Position numbers and translations under genes: made by a program
Shown here: piece after piece, positions 23,341 through 35,965 of the stretch
Position numbering within the stretch: the first letter of the stretch is position 1
Layout of the letters: every line of letters begins with the position of its first letter
Notes under the pieces: generated by a model
The model's database searches: none
Told to the model about the DNA's origin: nothing
The model's input: the letters and a program-made list of their open reading frames with translations, nothing else
Origin: Cephalopachus bancanus
Lineage: Eukaryota > Chordata > Mammalia > Primates > Tarsiidae
DNA: 64,000 nt
Assembly (NCBI GenBank): GCA_027257055.1
Contig: JAPVLO010000133.1
Span: 2,418,001 to 2,482,000, forward strand
Direction: 5' to 3'

Positions 23341-25439
23341 CACAGTCTGCAGAGACAACAGTATTAATTATTCTAACTTTAATTTTCGTGCAAGTTTTTG
23401 TGAAATTTCCTGGGTTCCGGTGCAATACCCCTTACACTAATGCCCACTTGGAAACAGCTGCTGTTGACTTTGGCAAGTGAAACCTATGACCTGTCTCCTG
23501 CTTTATCAGGCTAATAACTTTCTCACCAGGTCCCCTAGCTGGGCTACGAATGTGCCATGGGTGCGTTTAGTGTCTTCACACACCAATCTGGTCACCTTCT
23601 CTACAGGCTGATAGCATCGTGGATACTGTCAGAGGCATCACTGCTCTTCTTCCTTCCCCTCCTCTGTGGGGCTCTTTTATCCCCTGGATAGATTTTGATG
23701 TGAGGTGGAAAGCCAGATCATACCCCCAGCCACCTTCTATAGCCTTGTCGAAGCATCAAGGAAAGCTAGAAACTTCTGCAGAAAATTGGGAGTCTGATCT
23801 TTCTGAACTAGTTGTTCTACTGCTATACAAATCACCTGGGTTGCACTGGGATTCCTTTGCAGGGAACCCAAACAAGCACCATCATTTTCGAACTCCTAGA
23901 AAATCATCGAGTTGTTTGTATTGCTAGAATTCTGATGTTATTGACTGAGCAAGAGAGAAGGAGGGTACCAAAAACAAGGTCTTTGCATACACAGGTCCCT
24001 GCTGGCAGTGGGAATGACTACTTCTACTATCCATGTTCTGAGTTCACAATTTGCTCATTTCCTGGAGCCAAGATGTCCAAAAGAAAAAAAAAAGGAAAAA
24101 GAAAAGAGAGGAAAAATATCAATGAAGGGCGAAGTATTGAGACCACTTCCAAATATCATCCTTGTCACACTTTCAGTGACTTCTCTTTTTCCTGAGGACA
24201 AATTCTGCATGATCAGGGCCTCATCTCTCCTCTGACCTCATTTCTGCCATATTTCACCTACATGCGCTTCAAGACAGATACAAGGGTACTTGCATTTGGT
24301 TGTTTTTGCAACATTCTTTTCCTTGTTCTAGAACTGTCAGCCTCTATAAGGCATAGTCAATGAAAAAGTTATCCAGTATATCTGGTTTACCACCCTCTGT
24401 CTCTTGTTAGATTTTTCAGTGCTTGTTCATAGTTTTGGGTTTTTTTAAGCTTAAATGAGAGAGTGAAGGTAAGTGTGCTTTCTGCTTTGGTAAAGTGTTA
24501 CCTGGGTTAATATGAGTCAGTATACAGATATACAGACAACAGTGAGCTCTGGCTGTGTCCACTTGGCCCATCAGACCCTAGAGTACAATCTAAAAGGGGA
24601 CAACATAGCTAATGCTCTGTGTGACACAAAAGGATAACTGAGTAAATATCATATGTATACATTCACCAGATCTCCAAAGATAATTTCATTTTAATAGTTT
24701 CTATTGCAGAAGTTTGAGGTATGACGTGAGACAACTTCTGATTATACCTTTCTGTGGGATTCTAGAATTTATGTTACAAATCATTGGAAGTTTGAAAATG
24801 GCATTCTCTAAAATTAAAATTGAGTGACTATGGTTGTGTTTATTTGCCAAAGCAGGATTGGCAATGTAAAAATATGATCTATTTCAGTTGACTGTGCAAC
24901 ATCTTAATAAATGCTGTAACTCACGCTATGATTTTAGCCACTTGAGATGAGCTTTTAGGATAACCCCCCATTCGAGCAGATTTTTACTACATTCTACACA
25001 TTTATGTAGACAGTCTGTGTAAATGACAAAAGAAAAGTAAAGAAAACACTTTTGCTTTGTAAATTTACATTTTGATTTATGCAATGTTAAAATTGTACAG
25101 AGGTAAATAAAATAGAGAAAGCATTCACCCATAGGTAAGGCCTTGAGCGAAAATTAGAAACAGCTGGGAGTATCCAACTAGATGGTTTCCCTAAAAACAT
25201 CCATTGAAATTATACAGAAAGAAGGCAAAAAAGGCTTAGAAGTTTGATATGCCAAATGGCTCCAGAAATTATTTAAAACAGAATCCTTTCATGCTAAAAG
25301 TGGGGAGTAGAGAAGTGTTAAGATAACAATTATCACCTGTAATTCAAATATCAATTGACTGCATGTGAAAAGTAATGGATTTATAAACTATGAAAGCAAA
25401 CTACTGTTTCTGCAAGGAGTGAAAATGGTATATTCATTC
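23341..25439. other. Long stretch without recognised feature
   Basis: Slightly more GC-rich around 23400-24000. The plus-strand frames at 23619-23927 (102 codons) and 23812-24195 (127 codons) overlap each other in different frames; the second ends in a lysine-rich run from A-rich DNA. I see no domain and no exon signals that I would trust. Confidence 0.4.
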
Positions 25440-26327
25440 ATTCTTTCATTCAAAAATTACTTACTAGGAACATAGGAGACAGGCACTGAAGTTTCAGTGA
25501 CAAACTTGACAAATTGGTGAAACACAAAATAGGCAATGAAACACATGGATAAACAAAACACTCAAAGATTATATTAGGCTCAATAGTGAAATAAGCTGAT
25601 GCTTTAGTAATATATATTCAAAGGTGGGAAATCTACCCCAGAGAGTGTAGTAAAGAGACAGTTGTCCCAGGATGTGACATCTCATTGGAAACCTGAAATA
25701 CAAGAATTTCTGGGGGAAGTCATCCAGGCAGAGGTGAGAGTGGACACACACACACACACACACACACATCAAAGACTCCAAGGCTAGAAAAATGTCATAT
25801 CTTTAAACAAGACAAAGAAAGACAGTGCAACTGAAGGGAAAGTCAGTGGCAAGGTGACAGCTAGACATCCAGACACAAGCCATATCATATAGCATTTTAT
25901 AGACCAGGTTAAGAGTTTATTCTAGCATGAAAGAAAGCACTAAGAGGATTTACATAGAAAAGTGATGTTGTGATGTTGATGTAATCTGAATGGTCTTTAA
26001 AAGAGATTCTTTTCTGTGGAGAAGTTAGAAAGAGAACCTGGAAGAATATTCAGACTGTCTAGGAGACTGCTGTGGTAATATAGGCTGGCAGTGTCAGAGA
26101 CTTGGACTAGAGAGTGGTAAGCAGCACAAAGAACAGTAGACTCAACAGAGATGTATTTTGGTGGTAGATCTAGTAAACTTGTTCATTGAGATAGTATAGT
26201 TTTGAGAGTAAGAGAGGCATTGAAGGATGATTTTTGACTTAAGAAAATAATGGCAGCATTATAAATATGGGAAATAGCTTGAGGGTGGAGTTTTAAATCA
26301 GATAGCCTGGTTGGTTGGTTGGTTGAT
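25440..26327 (-). mobile_element. L2 LINE remnant, right part before a retrocopy
   Basis: Plus strand reads as reversed L2: the start 'cattctttcattcaaaaattacttac', then 'gaagtcatccaggcagaggtgag', 'catagcattttatagaccagg', 'gactgctgtggtaatatagg' and 'ttggtggtagatctagtaaac', all in the family order. It resumes after the RPL9 retrocopy at 27017. Confidence 0.75.
25745..25768 (+). repeat. (CA)n microsatellite within L2
   Basis: Twelve perfect CA units. Confidence 0.9.
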
Positions 26328-27016
26328 TTTCTTTTTTTTTTTTTTTCCTGTAGAGGGTTTTTATTAAAATATCACGTAGGTTTGGGGAATCATCTTGTTT
26401 TTGGAACTGGCCAACTCTTAGATTTTTCTCAATCAGCCTGCTAAACTGTTCCTTTTTCAGAGATGTAGATACTCTCCAAAATTGTTCTGATATTTCTGTT
26501 TTTAATTCTTGTGGCTTACTGAATCATAGCAGCAGTTCAACTTGATACAAGTTCAATGTTATTTTCTTTAAAAATTAACTCATGTTTCTGGGCTTAAGAT
26601 ACTAAACAAGCAACATCCAGCCTCACCTGAAGCATGTGGGTTTATTTTTTACAAAGAAATTTTGAATTTCAACAAGAAGTTCATTCTCCTGAATAATTGC
26701 ATTAATGAGAAAGTGAGAATATCGGGATCTCATTTTGTAATGGAGGCTTGGTCAAGTTCTGTGAATGACAACAGATACTGCACACAGTAGCCAGTTCCTT
26801 TCTATTTCCCTGTCACTTGTCAGCCCAGAGCCTCTTTCCCTGCCCCCAAAGGAGATTAAGTTCTACATTCATGTGATTGAAGTCCATCCAGAGTTTCTCA
26901 GGGCTCCTTCAACATAACTGTGCCTCCCTGCAGAGTGATGTCAACCTTTTTCTGGAATGTCAGCAGTCTGACTACTGAGAATGATCTTTATTCTTGCAGA
27001 TGTGGCAAAAAGCTCA
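26328..27016 (-). pseudogene. RPL9: RPL9 processed pseudogene
   Basis: The minus strand is an intron-less, decayed copy of the mRNA for ribosomal protein L9 of the 60S subunit. A T run at 26332-26346 is the poly(A) tail in reverse; the matching 3'UTR precedes it. Recognisable segments, read 5' to 3': 'LSSQTADIPEK', 'VDITLQGGTVMLKEP' followed by a stop, DNA for 'NVELN', and near the C-terminus 'YISEKGTV'. The start codon is ATA (26991-26989). Stops and frameshifts run throughout. The 5'UTR ('ctttttgccacatctgc') is still present, so the insertion was near full length. It interrupts an L2 element. I see no clear target-site duplication, which fits an old insertion. Not translatable as L9. Confidence 0.88.
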
Positions 27017-27240
27017 GATGATCTGTTTTGATCATATTATGCTTGAATTACCCTAGGGGAGACATCAAGAAGATGATTAAATATGTGTGAGTGCAACTCA
27101 GAAGAAATCTGGACAGAAAATATTAGTTTGGGGGTCATTAGTGCATAGGTAAAAATTATTTATGATCATAGGATGAGTTAAGATCATCTAAGTGGCAGCT
27201 ATTAGAGACCTGAGGTAAACCATCTGTGTGGAGAAAACCC
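27017..27240 (-). mobile_element. L2 LINE remnant, continuation after RPL9 retrocopy
   Basis: 'gatctgttttgatcatattatgc', then 'gacatcaagaagatgatta' and 'ttagtttgggggtcattagtgcatagg' follow the reversed L2 reverse transcriptase region (the 'gggagtcatcagcatatag' stretch of the family). It joins logically to the L2 ending at 26327. Confidence 0.75.
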
Positions 27241-27937
27241 ATGTCTTTGAGGACTAAAGCATGAAACTTAAATTGTTTTTGCTAAAGAAATTATCACAGA
27301 ATAGTGGCCTACACTAAATTTGGGTTGTCTTTCTTGATTCACCTATGCCTGAAATTCGGTGTATTTAGTTACATAAAATTACTTTTATTTTCAAGGAAGA
27401 CCCTGTAATGTATATAATTTTTATTTATTATTTTCAAGGAATGAATAAACATGTCAGCAGTTTGGGTGATTTACATGAAGATATCATGGAACACTTAAAA
27501 AAATTAAAAATGACAGAGTTGGGTAATATTTTTACAAAAGTATGTCTAAATGATAGAATAAGCTTTCACAAAAACTCAGTAGTTCCGGGTGATTGACAAA
27601 AACACTGGGAAGAAATTAAACTTATGTTCATGAAAAGTTATATATTGCAGATGAAACAATTGTTCGTTAGAAGATATAGGATGCTTGTATTTGAAATCAC
27701 TTTTATTAAGAAGTTTTTGTATGTTTTAAACATAAAAGTTCAAATTTCATTTAACTGTACGATGCAGATACTTAATATAAAATGCAAATTTAAACATCGT
27801 GATAATCAGTCTGAAATCAGTCAGACCTGGGTTGTATTCCAGGCTGTCAGTTCCCAGCAATATGACTTTGGAATCTTAATGTCTATGTTACTCATCAAAT
27901 TGTAATTGTATAATAATAACATAAAACATGAAGAGTT
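27241..27937. other. No recognised feature
   Basis: Short plus-strand frames of 62 and 93 codons occur, with no domain I recognise. Confidence 0.4.
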
Positions 27938-28390
27938 GAAGTTTTCACACATGTTTACCACAGCATTGTTCACAGTAGCAAGAACATGAAACCAACCGTG
28001 CTGCCCGTCAAAAGAGGACTGGATAAAAAAATGTGGTACATGTGGATGGTGGAATATTACACAGCTATAAAGAAGGACAAAATCATGAACTTCAGAGCAA
28101 CCTGGATGGACTTAGAGTCTATAATACTAAGTGATGTATCACAGAAACAAATAACTGAGTATCTCATAAGCAGACCTTGAACAATTATTGCAATACTGTA
28201 AGAAAAGGATTGGCAGCAGCAGGAAACTGCCAGGGGCCAGGGGAAAAGGCAGGACTGGCAGTAGTGGGAATCTGCCAGGGGAGTGAGGGCACATCTCATT
28301 AACAAGGATACCTGCATAATGAACATTTGCATACCTAACCCTGAATTGTACCCCACATCTTTAAAATAAAAAAAAATTAAACGAGAAAAA
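27938..28390 (+). mobile_element. L1 3' end, 5' truncated
   Basis: Plus-strand L1: the last ORF2 codons read 'KKMWYMWMVEYYTAIKKD' near 28026-28080. The 3'UTR has two versions of 'ggcagnnnnnggaaactgccagggg', then 'cctaaccctgaattgtacccc', 'acatctttaaaataaa' and an A-rich tail. 'aagagtt' occurs on both sides (27930s and 28390s) and may be the remains of a target-site duplication. Same subfamily as the end of the window (63590-64000). Confidence 0.9.
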
Positions 28391-28479
28391 AAGAGTTACA
28401 CTTTCCTTTTTTAGAATGCTTTTTTTTTACTTTATTGTTATAATTTGGATTTTGCTGTGAATCTTAGCCCAAGACATTA

Positions 28480-29294
28480 TGCAGAAATTCTACTATATTC
28501 CCCTAGTCTATTCACTTGTCTCTTCTTTTAAAGGATGTTGCTTATCATCTACTACTCACCTCTCCTCTCATACCTCCAAGACCTCTTTCCCCTCAGCTTG
28601 TTGACCTTGTTTCCTATGCCAAAAACAAAAGAAAGAAAACTTAAATAAGACATAACCAGAAAAGACTTCCCCAGCTGCTACATACTTATTCACACACTTG
28701 TTTGTGTGTTGCTTGTATCCTCTGCCTTCCCTTCTGTTACTTTACTTGAACAAATATGCACTCTCATGGAAGGACATCCCTTCCACTCCTGCACCTTCTC
28801 AAGCACATCATTCTCAAATTTTTTTCTTTCAGATATTATGATCCTCCTCTTTTGATTGAATTATCTCAATAGCATGCATTCATTCTGCTATTTGTCCCAT
28901 CTGAAAAAATTAATAATAAGCTCAATACCACATCCCTCTCCTTCTTTTCCCTTCTTTGGAGAAAAACTTTTAGACAGTTCTCTTTATGAGCTGTCTTCAG
29001 CTCCTTTCTTCTTATTCTCTCTTGAATCCATTCCAGTCAGAATTTCACCTCCCATGCCGCCAAAGTCCTTCAAGGCAATCGATGATCTCCACTTTGCTCA
29101 AAGCCAGTGAGATATTCTCCATCCTAATCTTACCTGAAAGAACAGCCATGTTTACCTTGGCTGATGATGACCTTATTTTTGAAGCATCAGGGATTTTAGG
29201 TGCTCCTGTGTCTTCTTATTTTACTAACTGTGCTTTCTCATTGCATTTTGTTGGTTTTACCACATCTTCATGACCTCTGGATACTGGAAAGTGC
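28480..29294 (+). mobile_element. L2 LINE remnant, reverse transcriptase region, part 1
   Basis: Plus-strand L2 ORF2 order: 'tctcttgaatccattccagtcag', 'ggcaatcgatgatctccactttgc', 'tccatcctaatcttacctga', then 'ttggttttaccacatcttc'. Each corresponds in the family to successive reverse transcriptase segments. The frame is broken. The left edge is uncertain. Confidence 0.7.
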
Positions 29295-29305
29295 AAGCCT
29301 CAGTT

Positions 29306-29637
29306 TTGTTGTTGGTGTTGTTGTTGTTTCTTTCTTTGTTTGTTTATTTGAGTTGGAGTCTCACTCTGTCGCCCGTGCTGAAGTGCATGCAATGGCATGC
29401 TCGCGGCCACCGCAGCCTTGACCTGCTGGGCTCAGGTGATCCTTCTGCCTCAACCTTCCAAGTAGCTGGAACTACAGACAAGTTCTACCACTCCTGGCTA
29501 TTTTTTTTTTATTTATGACAGAGACAAGGTCTCACCAAGTTGCTCAGGCTGGTCTCATACCCCTGAACTCAGGCAATCCTCTCACCTCGGACTTCCAACA
29601 TGCTGGGATTACAGACTTGAGCCACCACGCCTGGCCC
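29306..29637 (-). mobile_element. Alu SINE inside an L2
   Basis: Dimeric Alu on the minus strand, tail first. Target-site duplication: 'aagcctcagtt' at 29295-29305 and 'aagccttagtt' at 29638-29648. It is moderately diverged and its tail is interrupted by G ('gttgttg'). It splits the L2 between 29294 and 29649. Confidence 0.95.
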
Positions 29638-29648
29638 AAGCCTTAGTT

Positions 29649-30120
29649 CTAAGCTCTGAACCTCTTCCTTCATAGGATCACTCCCCTGTGATCTCATCCA
29701 TGATTTTAAGTATTGCCAATATGCCCAAAACTCCCAAATTTGTGTCACCAGCCCAGATTTCTCTGCTGAACACTAGACAGATGTGCAACTGCCTACTAGA
29801 TCAATCTGTTGAAATTGTTAGGTGTCTCAAGACTAAGCTTATGATATGTTTCTTCAAACCTCCAGACATGCCCTTCCCACAACCTTTCTCAAATGAGAGA
29901 ATGAAAACTCTGTCATTCCCAATTCTTGGGTGAAAAGATTTTTAAAAGAGTTATTCATGCTTACTTTCTTCCTTCTACACCTTTCCTCTGTCAGCACATT
30001 TGTTTTTCTCTACTTTCAGAATAAATGCAGCATCTGAACACTCCTTAGCACCTGCATTACTTCTATCCTAATACAAGTCACCGTTTTCTCTCAGTTGGAT
30101 TATTGCAATAACCTTCTGAT
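29649..30120 (+). mobile_element. L2 LINE remnant, part 2
   Basis: Continues part 1: 'gaacctcttccttcatagg', 'ctgtgatctcatccatgattttaag', 'cccaaatttgtgtcaccagccc', 'caactgcctactagatcaatctg', then 'gttggattattgcaataacc'. These correspond to the family's reverse transcriptase segments after 'SVLGPLLF'. Confidence 0.8.
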
Positions 30121-30355
30121 TTAGGGGTGTCCAATTTCTTTCTTCCTGTGCATGAAGTGTCGGATAATATGGTTTTTAAAAGTGTAGCAGGCCATAGAGT
30201 CCTTGTGCAATGACTTAATTCTGCCACAATGTGAAGACAGCCATTGACACTATGAAATTGACTGAGTGTGTCCATGTTCTAATAAAGCTTCATTTACCAG
30301 AACAGGCAGTTGTCCAGGTTTGATCTTTGCACTGTAGCTCACCAACACCTGCTCT
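30121..30355 (+). mobile_element. Small hAT-type DNA transposon inside an L2
   Basis: It begins 'ggggtgtccaa' and ends 'ctcaccaacacctg', with 'aggccatagagtccttgtgcaatgac' and 'gttctaataaagcttcattt' between, the make-up of a common non-autonomous hAT fossil in mammals. It cuts the L2 at the point where 'aataaccttctga' should join 'ttaatctccctgg'. Eight-base flanks are too diverged to prove a duplication. No transposase. Confidence 0.65.
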
Positions 30356-30900
30356 AGTTAATCTCCCTGGCTCATCTTTTTTCCCTAGTGTATACTTTCA
30401 ACACAAGAGTCACAGTGATCCTTCTTTTGAAATAAAAATCCTAGCACGTGATGACTCAAAATTTCCCATGCTCCCCATTTCACTCTCAGTAGAATTCCCC
30501 CAAAATAGTTTCCCCATGTTTGTCCCTGTGATCCAGCCACATTAAACTTTTTGCTGTTCCTTGAACTTGCCACATGCACAAAAGGGCATCTGTTCTTTCT
30601 GTATGGAGAACTCAGAAGAACCCATGAGACTCTAACTTCCTTGGGCCTTTAATCAAACAGCACATTTTCAGTGAGGCCTTTCCTCAGAAATTATAACAGA
30701 CTTCTTCTTAATATCTTCCTCCTCTTTTCCTGCTTTTTCTCCATAGAAATATTTGTTGTCACCTGCTGGCATGTTGAACATATTTATATATTTTTTAATT
30801 TTTTTGCCGCCTCCTTAGGCTATATCTCATTCAGATACTGGAATATGAGGAAATTTTGCTTTGCTTCCTACTTTAACATCAGAGGCTAGTCCTGTTTCTG
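30356..30900 (+). mobile_element. L2 LINE remnant, 3' part
   Basis: Continues after the hAT insertion: 'taatctccctggctc', 'gtcacagtgatccttc', 'ctgttccttgaacttgcc', 'gtgaggcctttcctcag'. These match the L2 3' region in order, up to a decayed end. Confidence 0.75.
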
Positions 30901-31813
30901 GTACATGTTTAAAGAAACATGCATCTTGATTACATGAAGTACTATAGATGAATTGGAAAGAGGAAGAGAGCCTTTAGCCTACATGCACTGAAGAGAAATT
31001 ACTATATCATACAATAGAAGTTATTCAAGACTGTAATTTGCCAACCTTTATCTCTAATTTAAATTATTTACATAAAATTTGATGCCCTTTTGTCCCTGTC
31101 CCCAAAATGAAAATGATGGTTTATTTAATCTTGCCTTGGTTGTTATCCAACAGTACCACTTGAACATGCTCATAGATATACCATTTCACGTTTACAAATA
31201 ATCTCATGTTTTCTCACATAATGCTCACAAGTGAAATGGGCAGATCAACTCTTACTTATTTTACTTAGGGTACGAGAACTTCAATGACTACTTTAGAGTT
31301 TTCTGTGAATTATAATTATTCTAAATATTATATTAGTTTTTGGTCATTCCTACTAGGCCATCACGATATTGAGCATATCTAATTTAACTAGTAATGCCCC
31401 AAATCTTCCACAGCTCTAGGTATGATGAAAGTGTGGAATCAATTATTGAATGAATGAATATTTAGTAGTGCTAGAATCAGGACATGTGATTGAACTTAGC
31501 ATAGTTTTCTTTCCACTTCAGCATACTTCCTTCATGATAATTTCATGACTATTTGACAAAGGAGTAGAAAGATCCCTGGACTTCAGGTTTAAAAATCAGA
31601 CAAACAACAGCCTTACACATACTCAGTTTCTGTTCTAACTAGATAACAGATATTTTGTGAAATGAACAAACTAATTCAAGCCAACCATCGAACCAGTTTT
31701 TCAAAGTTTTTTTTTTTAAAATGCATTCATAAATTAATCAGTGGCTGTATTTGAAAAGATAACCTGAAAAGAGTAGAGAAGGGCTAGTAGATAGATCCTG
31801 CCCATGGCTCTAT
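30901..31813. other. No recognised feature
   Basis: A faint MIR-like trace near 31180-31270 is too weak to call. No gene signal. Confidence 0.4.
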
Positions 31814-31981
31814 GACGGTAATTCTTAAACGTATTAAATTTTGTCCCTGACCTTTGGTCCTTGACCTCTGACATCAAGGGGTGCTTCAGGATGCTTCTTA
31901 AGCATGCTTTTTTGCATTCAGATTGACTGGAGATCTTGTTAAAATGTGGACTCAGATGTAGTAGGTTTGGTGAGAGGCCTG
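31814..31981 (+). mobile_element. MER5-type hAT fragment, left part
   Basis: 'ggtaattcttaaac' resembles the hAT-Charlie end 'cagtggttctcaaac', and 'ggagatcttgttaaaatgtggactcag' with 'gtagtaggtttgg' the MER5A interior. The RPS18 retrocopy is inserted at its right side. Confidence 0.55.
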
Positions 31982-32506
<525 letters not shown>

Positions 32507-32800
32507 CTTAAGAATTCAGAATCTGCAGACTCACCCTAATCTTTGAATCTCTGGAGCTAAGCCTAGAATTTGAATTTTTAACACCTCTCCAGATTCTTCT
32601 ATATTCTTTTTAGTTTGTTCAGCCAGAGACTTGCTACTCAAAAAACTCTCCGGTACTAGCACCAAGGCCACCACCCAGGAGTGTGCCAGCAATGCAGAGT
32701 CTCAGGCCTCTCCCCAAACCTACTACATCAGAGTCCACATTATAATAAGATCTCCAGTCAATCTGAATGCAAATTTAAGAATCACTACTCTTAAAACGTT
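32507..32800 (+). mobile_element. MER5-type hAT fragments
   Basis: At 32632-32798 a MER5A-like copy runs in order: 'ttgctactcaaaaaac', 'ggccaccacccagga', 'caggcctctccccaaacctactacatcag', 'agatctccagtcaatctgaatg', 'taagaatcact'. A second fragment (32522-32605, 'gaatctctggagctaagcc') precedes it, and the first bases continue the element cut by RPS18. Confidence 0.65.
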
Positions 32801-32959
32801 CTCCTATAGGAAAGGTAACCTAAAGGAGCTATGATTTCCGCTATGAGCTAGTCTTTCTTTATACTTTCCCTTAATCACTCTCCAAGTGTTACTTTAGAAC
32901 TCTACATGTAAAGTGGACCATTCATTTAAGTAAGATAGAATTATGTCACACATTAAAAA

Positions 32960-33120
32960 CAGAATGTTGGGAGAGGAAAAGGCCTTGGAGAGCGTTTGCT
33001 CACTGAACTCCTTTGTTTTACAGATTCAGGAAATCAGGCCCAGAGTAGTCATATGGACTCACAAAGGTAACTCATGGCCAAGTTGAGAATGTACTTCAAG
33101 CTCCCTGCTTTTGATGTCCT
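32960..33120 (-). mobile_element. MIR SINE remnant
   Basis: Minus-strand MIR: 'gttttacagattcaggaaatcaggcccagag', 'cacaaaggtaactcatggccaag', 'gtacttcaagctccctgc'. Confidence 0.6.
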
Positions 33121-33889
33121 AGATGATTACATGCTACTTTCTTCTAGAAGAATTTAACCCACAATTGAGATTTGACTAAAAATATAGCCTTTAACTTATA
33201 TAGTTCTATCAAAGCAAAGTCAAGTAGTTAGTATATAAGACATCCATCCTGCTATTCAAATGTGATTTTATCCTCATACTTTCTAAAATAATACTAATTA
33301 TAAACATGAACTAGACTCCTCTATAATCTGGAAGATTATTTTTTAATCTAATTTATTTCTCAGGATAATTATTCAAAATCAATCACTGCCAGTTTATAAC
33401 AATAATAACAGAGAAGTTCAAATATGTTGGTGATATTGCAGGGTTCAATTTCTTCCCAAGACAAGAAGATCAAATCAATCCAGCAACTGGGAATTGCATT
33501 ACAACTATTTCTAAATGGATTTTAGCTGCATCATTTTACATTTCAGACCCTCTGGTCTCCAATGCTCAATTTTATGTGTGTGAAAAATATATGCAGTGAA
33601 TTTAAGATGGTATTTTAGAACTAATTACAGTCTCTTTCAGCTTTCCTAAAGGAGGCTTTCTTAGCACCAGCAAATGCCTTCTTTTATTTCTTTCTTTGTT
33701 TTTTTTCTAGTCAAAAAGGAATGACAAGCAGCTTAGTCTTGAATGATTCTCTTTTCAGTTGTGAAAGAGAGAAGTAGGAAAGGAATGTGCCAGAAAAGCA
33801 ATAATACAGTGAATTTACATATTAATGATCCACTCTTATACAAGATTTGTTTCTCAAATCAACAACTTAACCTATTTTGCCTCTCTACC
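33121..33889. other. No recognised feature
   Basis: AT-rich, unique-looking sequence, no gene signal. Confidence 0.4.
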
Positions 33890-33960
33890 CTAGCATGTGT
33901 GAAATCACTTAGCATAGTGCCTAGCAAAGGGGTTCTAAGTAAATATTGTTGTTTTTATAA
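33890..33960 (+). mobile_element. Possible MIR 3' end
   Basis: 'cacttagcatagtgcctagcaaagg' then 'gttctaagtaaatattgttg' fits the plus-strand MIR end. Short. Confidence 0.45.
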
Positions 33961-35570
33961 GCCCTAATCCCTAGCATAGGCATTTCCCCTATGTATTAAA
34001 GTCAAATTTTTTAAATCTAGATAACTTCTTCAGAAGAGAAAGTCTTACATAATTCAAAATGTAACTGTTTTTATTGGGAAATTGTATAATAATGTCAGTC
34101 AGGGCGCAAACAGTTTTAACAGAGAAACCCAATTGAGTGAAATCAGATTGTGTGACGGAAGAAAAAAGAAAACAACTGTGCTGACTCATGGTCCATCTGA
34201 CACTGTTTTTCTGGCCAAATGCTTCATTATATAAGAATTTCTTCTTGGGTATGGACGTTCACTGTTCAAACTCCCATATCTCAGTGCTTCTCATGACCTC
34301 AAATGTCACAAGGAACAGCACAAACCCAGTGGGTTTCCAAGTGTTTACAAGAGAAAGGTGACTCAATTGTTCTAAATGGCTTTGGAGGGATTGTTCTTGA
34401 GATAGCATTAGATACCCATCTGAAAAATATTTCAGCCTAACTGAAGTCTCAGTTAGGGGCACAACTAAATTGGGTACGACTACCTACTTCAGAAGATTCT
34501 TGGGAGGGATAAATGTGATGGCACAGAAAAGTATCAAAGAAGGTACCCGACAAAAGTTAGGCATGCAACATTACTGATTTCTTTACTCTTTTTTATATGC
34601 CCGGCTGGGGACTTCTTGTGTATCTTCCTGAAAACAGTGAAAACTACAGCATTTGGCAATTTCCATATAATCGTCACCAATTTACATTCCCAAGAATATA
34701 CCAGCCCTATAACAGGCAGAATTGTCACAAAGGGTGGCTCCAATCCAGAGAATAGTAGCTTTTGATTGTGTCCAGCACTATGCAAGCAAATGTGTTTGCA
34801 ATTCAGGCTATAGAATGCCACAAAAAAACTGCATTTTGGAGACTTAATTGCAACTATGAAAAGACGACCAGAGCTTATGTCTTGACCAGGGATTTTTCAT
34901 ATGAAAACAAGGATCAACCATTTGTCGATGTACAAGATCAGACTTTGGAAATACAAAGTACCTATAATTTTTCGATGGTCTTAAACCAAAACCTGATGAA
35001 GTAGATAAATGAAAACAAATTCTCCAAGACTGGATTCAGTCACTTTTCTATTTTATACACTTGCATTTCACTTAATTTAGCTGGGAGGATACAGTATTCA
35101 ATTGAGGATTTTGATCAATATGGGCATTAGAATAATGATTCAGTCAAATGTTCATACTGGGAAACTTTGTAATGTAATAAAACAGTGAAATATGATTGAG
35201 ATCTTTGGGCGTGTATTCTCAGGCTGTGCAAGCAACATGAGTTTAATTCAGTAAAACCAGTTTTTTGGCTTAATTTATTCTCTTCTGCTGAGTTTCAACT
35301 TGATACTCCTGAATTTTTAGCATACTACAAAAATCAAAGCATATAAAATTAAGGACTGGGTTCTTATAGAACACTCCAATGGCTAAGCTACTACATGCAT
35401 TTAGTATTCATGATGCCTGCTCTGTGTTGGGCACTTGGAAAAGTTATCTACACCATAAAGAGTGGTTTGATTGTATTGTGGTTTCTACATGAAGATAAAA
35501 TGATCTAATTCATACAAAAGAGGCAAAAAACACCATCATGAAAGAGATAACTTTGGGAAGATGAGAATTG
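33961..35570. other. Unique stretch without recognised feature
   Basis: About 1.6 kb of moderate complexity. Minus-strand 95-codon (34534-34821) and plus-strand 80-codon (34762-35004) frames overlap and show no domain. Confidence 0.4.
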
Positions 35571-35965
35571 TGTTAGCATGTTAGAGTTTTTATAACAAAA
35601 TTCCACAGACTAGGTGGCTTAAACAACAGAAATTCGTTTCTCACAGTTTTGGAGGCTTGAAGTTCAAGATCAAGGTATCAGCAGGTCTGGTTTCTTCTTA
35701 GCTAATGGCTATATTCTCACTGTATCCTTACAGGGCCTTTTCTATCTTTTTCTGTGTATCTCAGGTGTTTCTCTCATAAGGGCACAAGTCATATTAGTAT
35801 CCCACCCTAGGGCCCTATTAACTTGATCATCTCCAAATGCTTTCTCTCCAAATAGGGTTACATGGATTAGGGCCTAACCTTATAACTTCATTTAACCTTG
35901 ATTACTTTTTAAAGGGTCCTATTTTTAAATAAAGCTACCTTTTGATGTACTGGAGTTGAGACTTT
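35571..35965 (-). mobile_element. MaLR (MLT1-type) LTR, right part, split by L1
   Basis: Plus strand shows the reverse of a MaLR LTR 3' end: 'ttataacaaaattccacagac', 'ggtggcttaaacaacagaaatt', 'tctcacagttttggaggctt', then 'ctctcataagggcacaagtc' and 'ccctattaacttgatcatc'. MaLRs are ancient non-autonomous ERVL-related LTR elements. No coding region. The element resumes at 36564. Confidence 0.8.

Noticed and set aside
23812..24195. A 127-codon open frame as a possible gene
   Set aside because: No domain, no good start context, overlapped by two other frames of similar length, and its C-terminal part is a lysine run from A-rich DNA.
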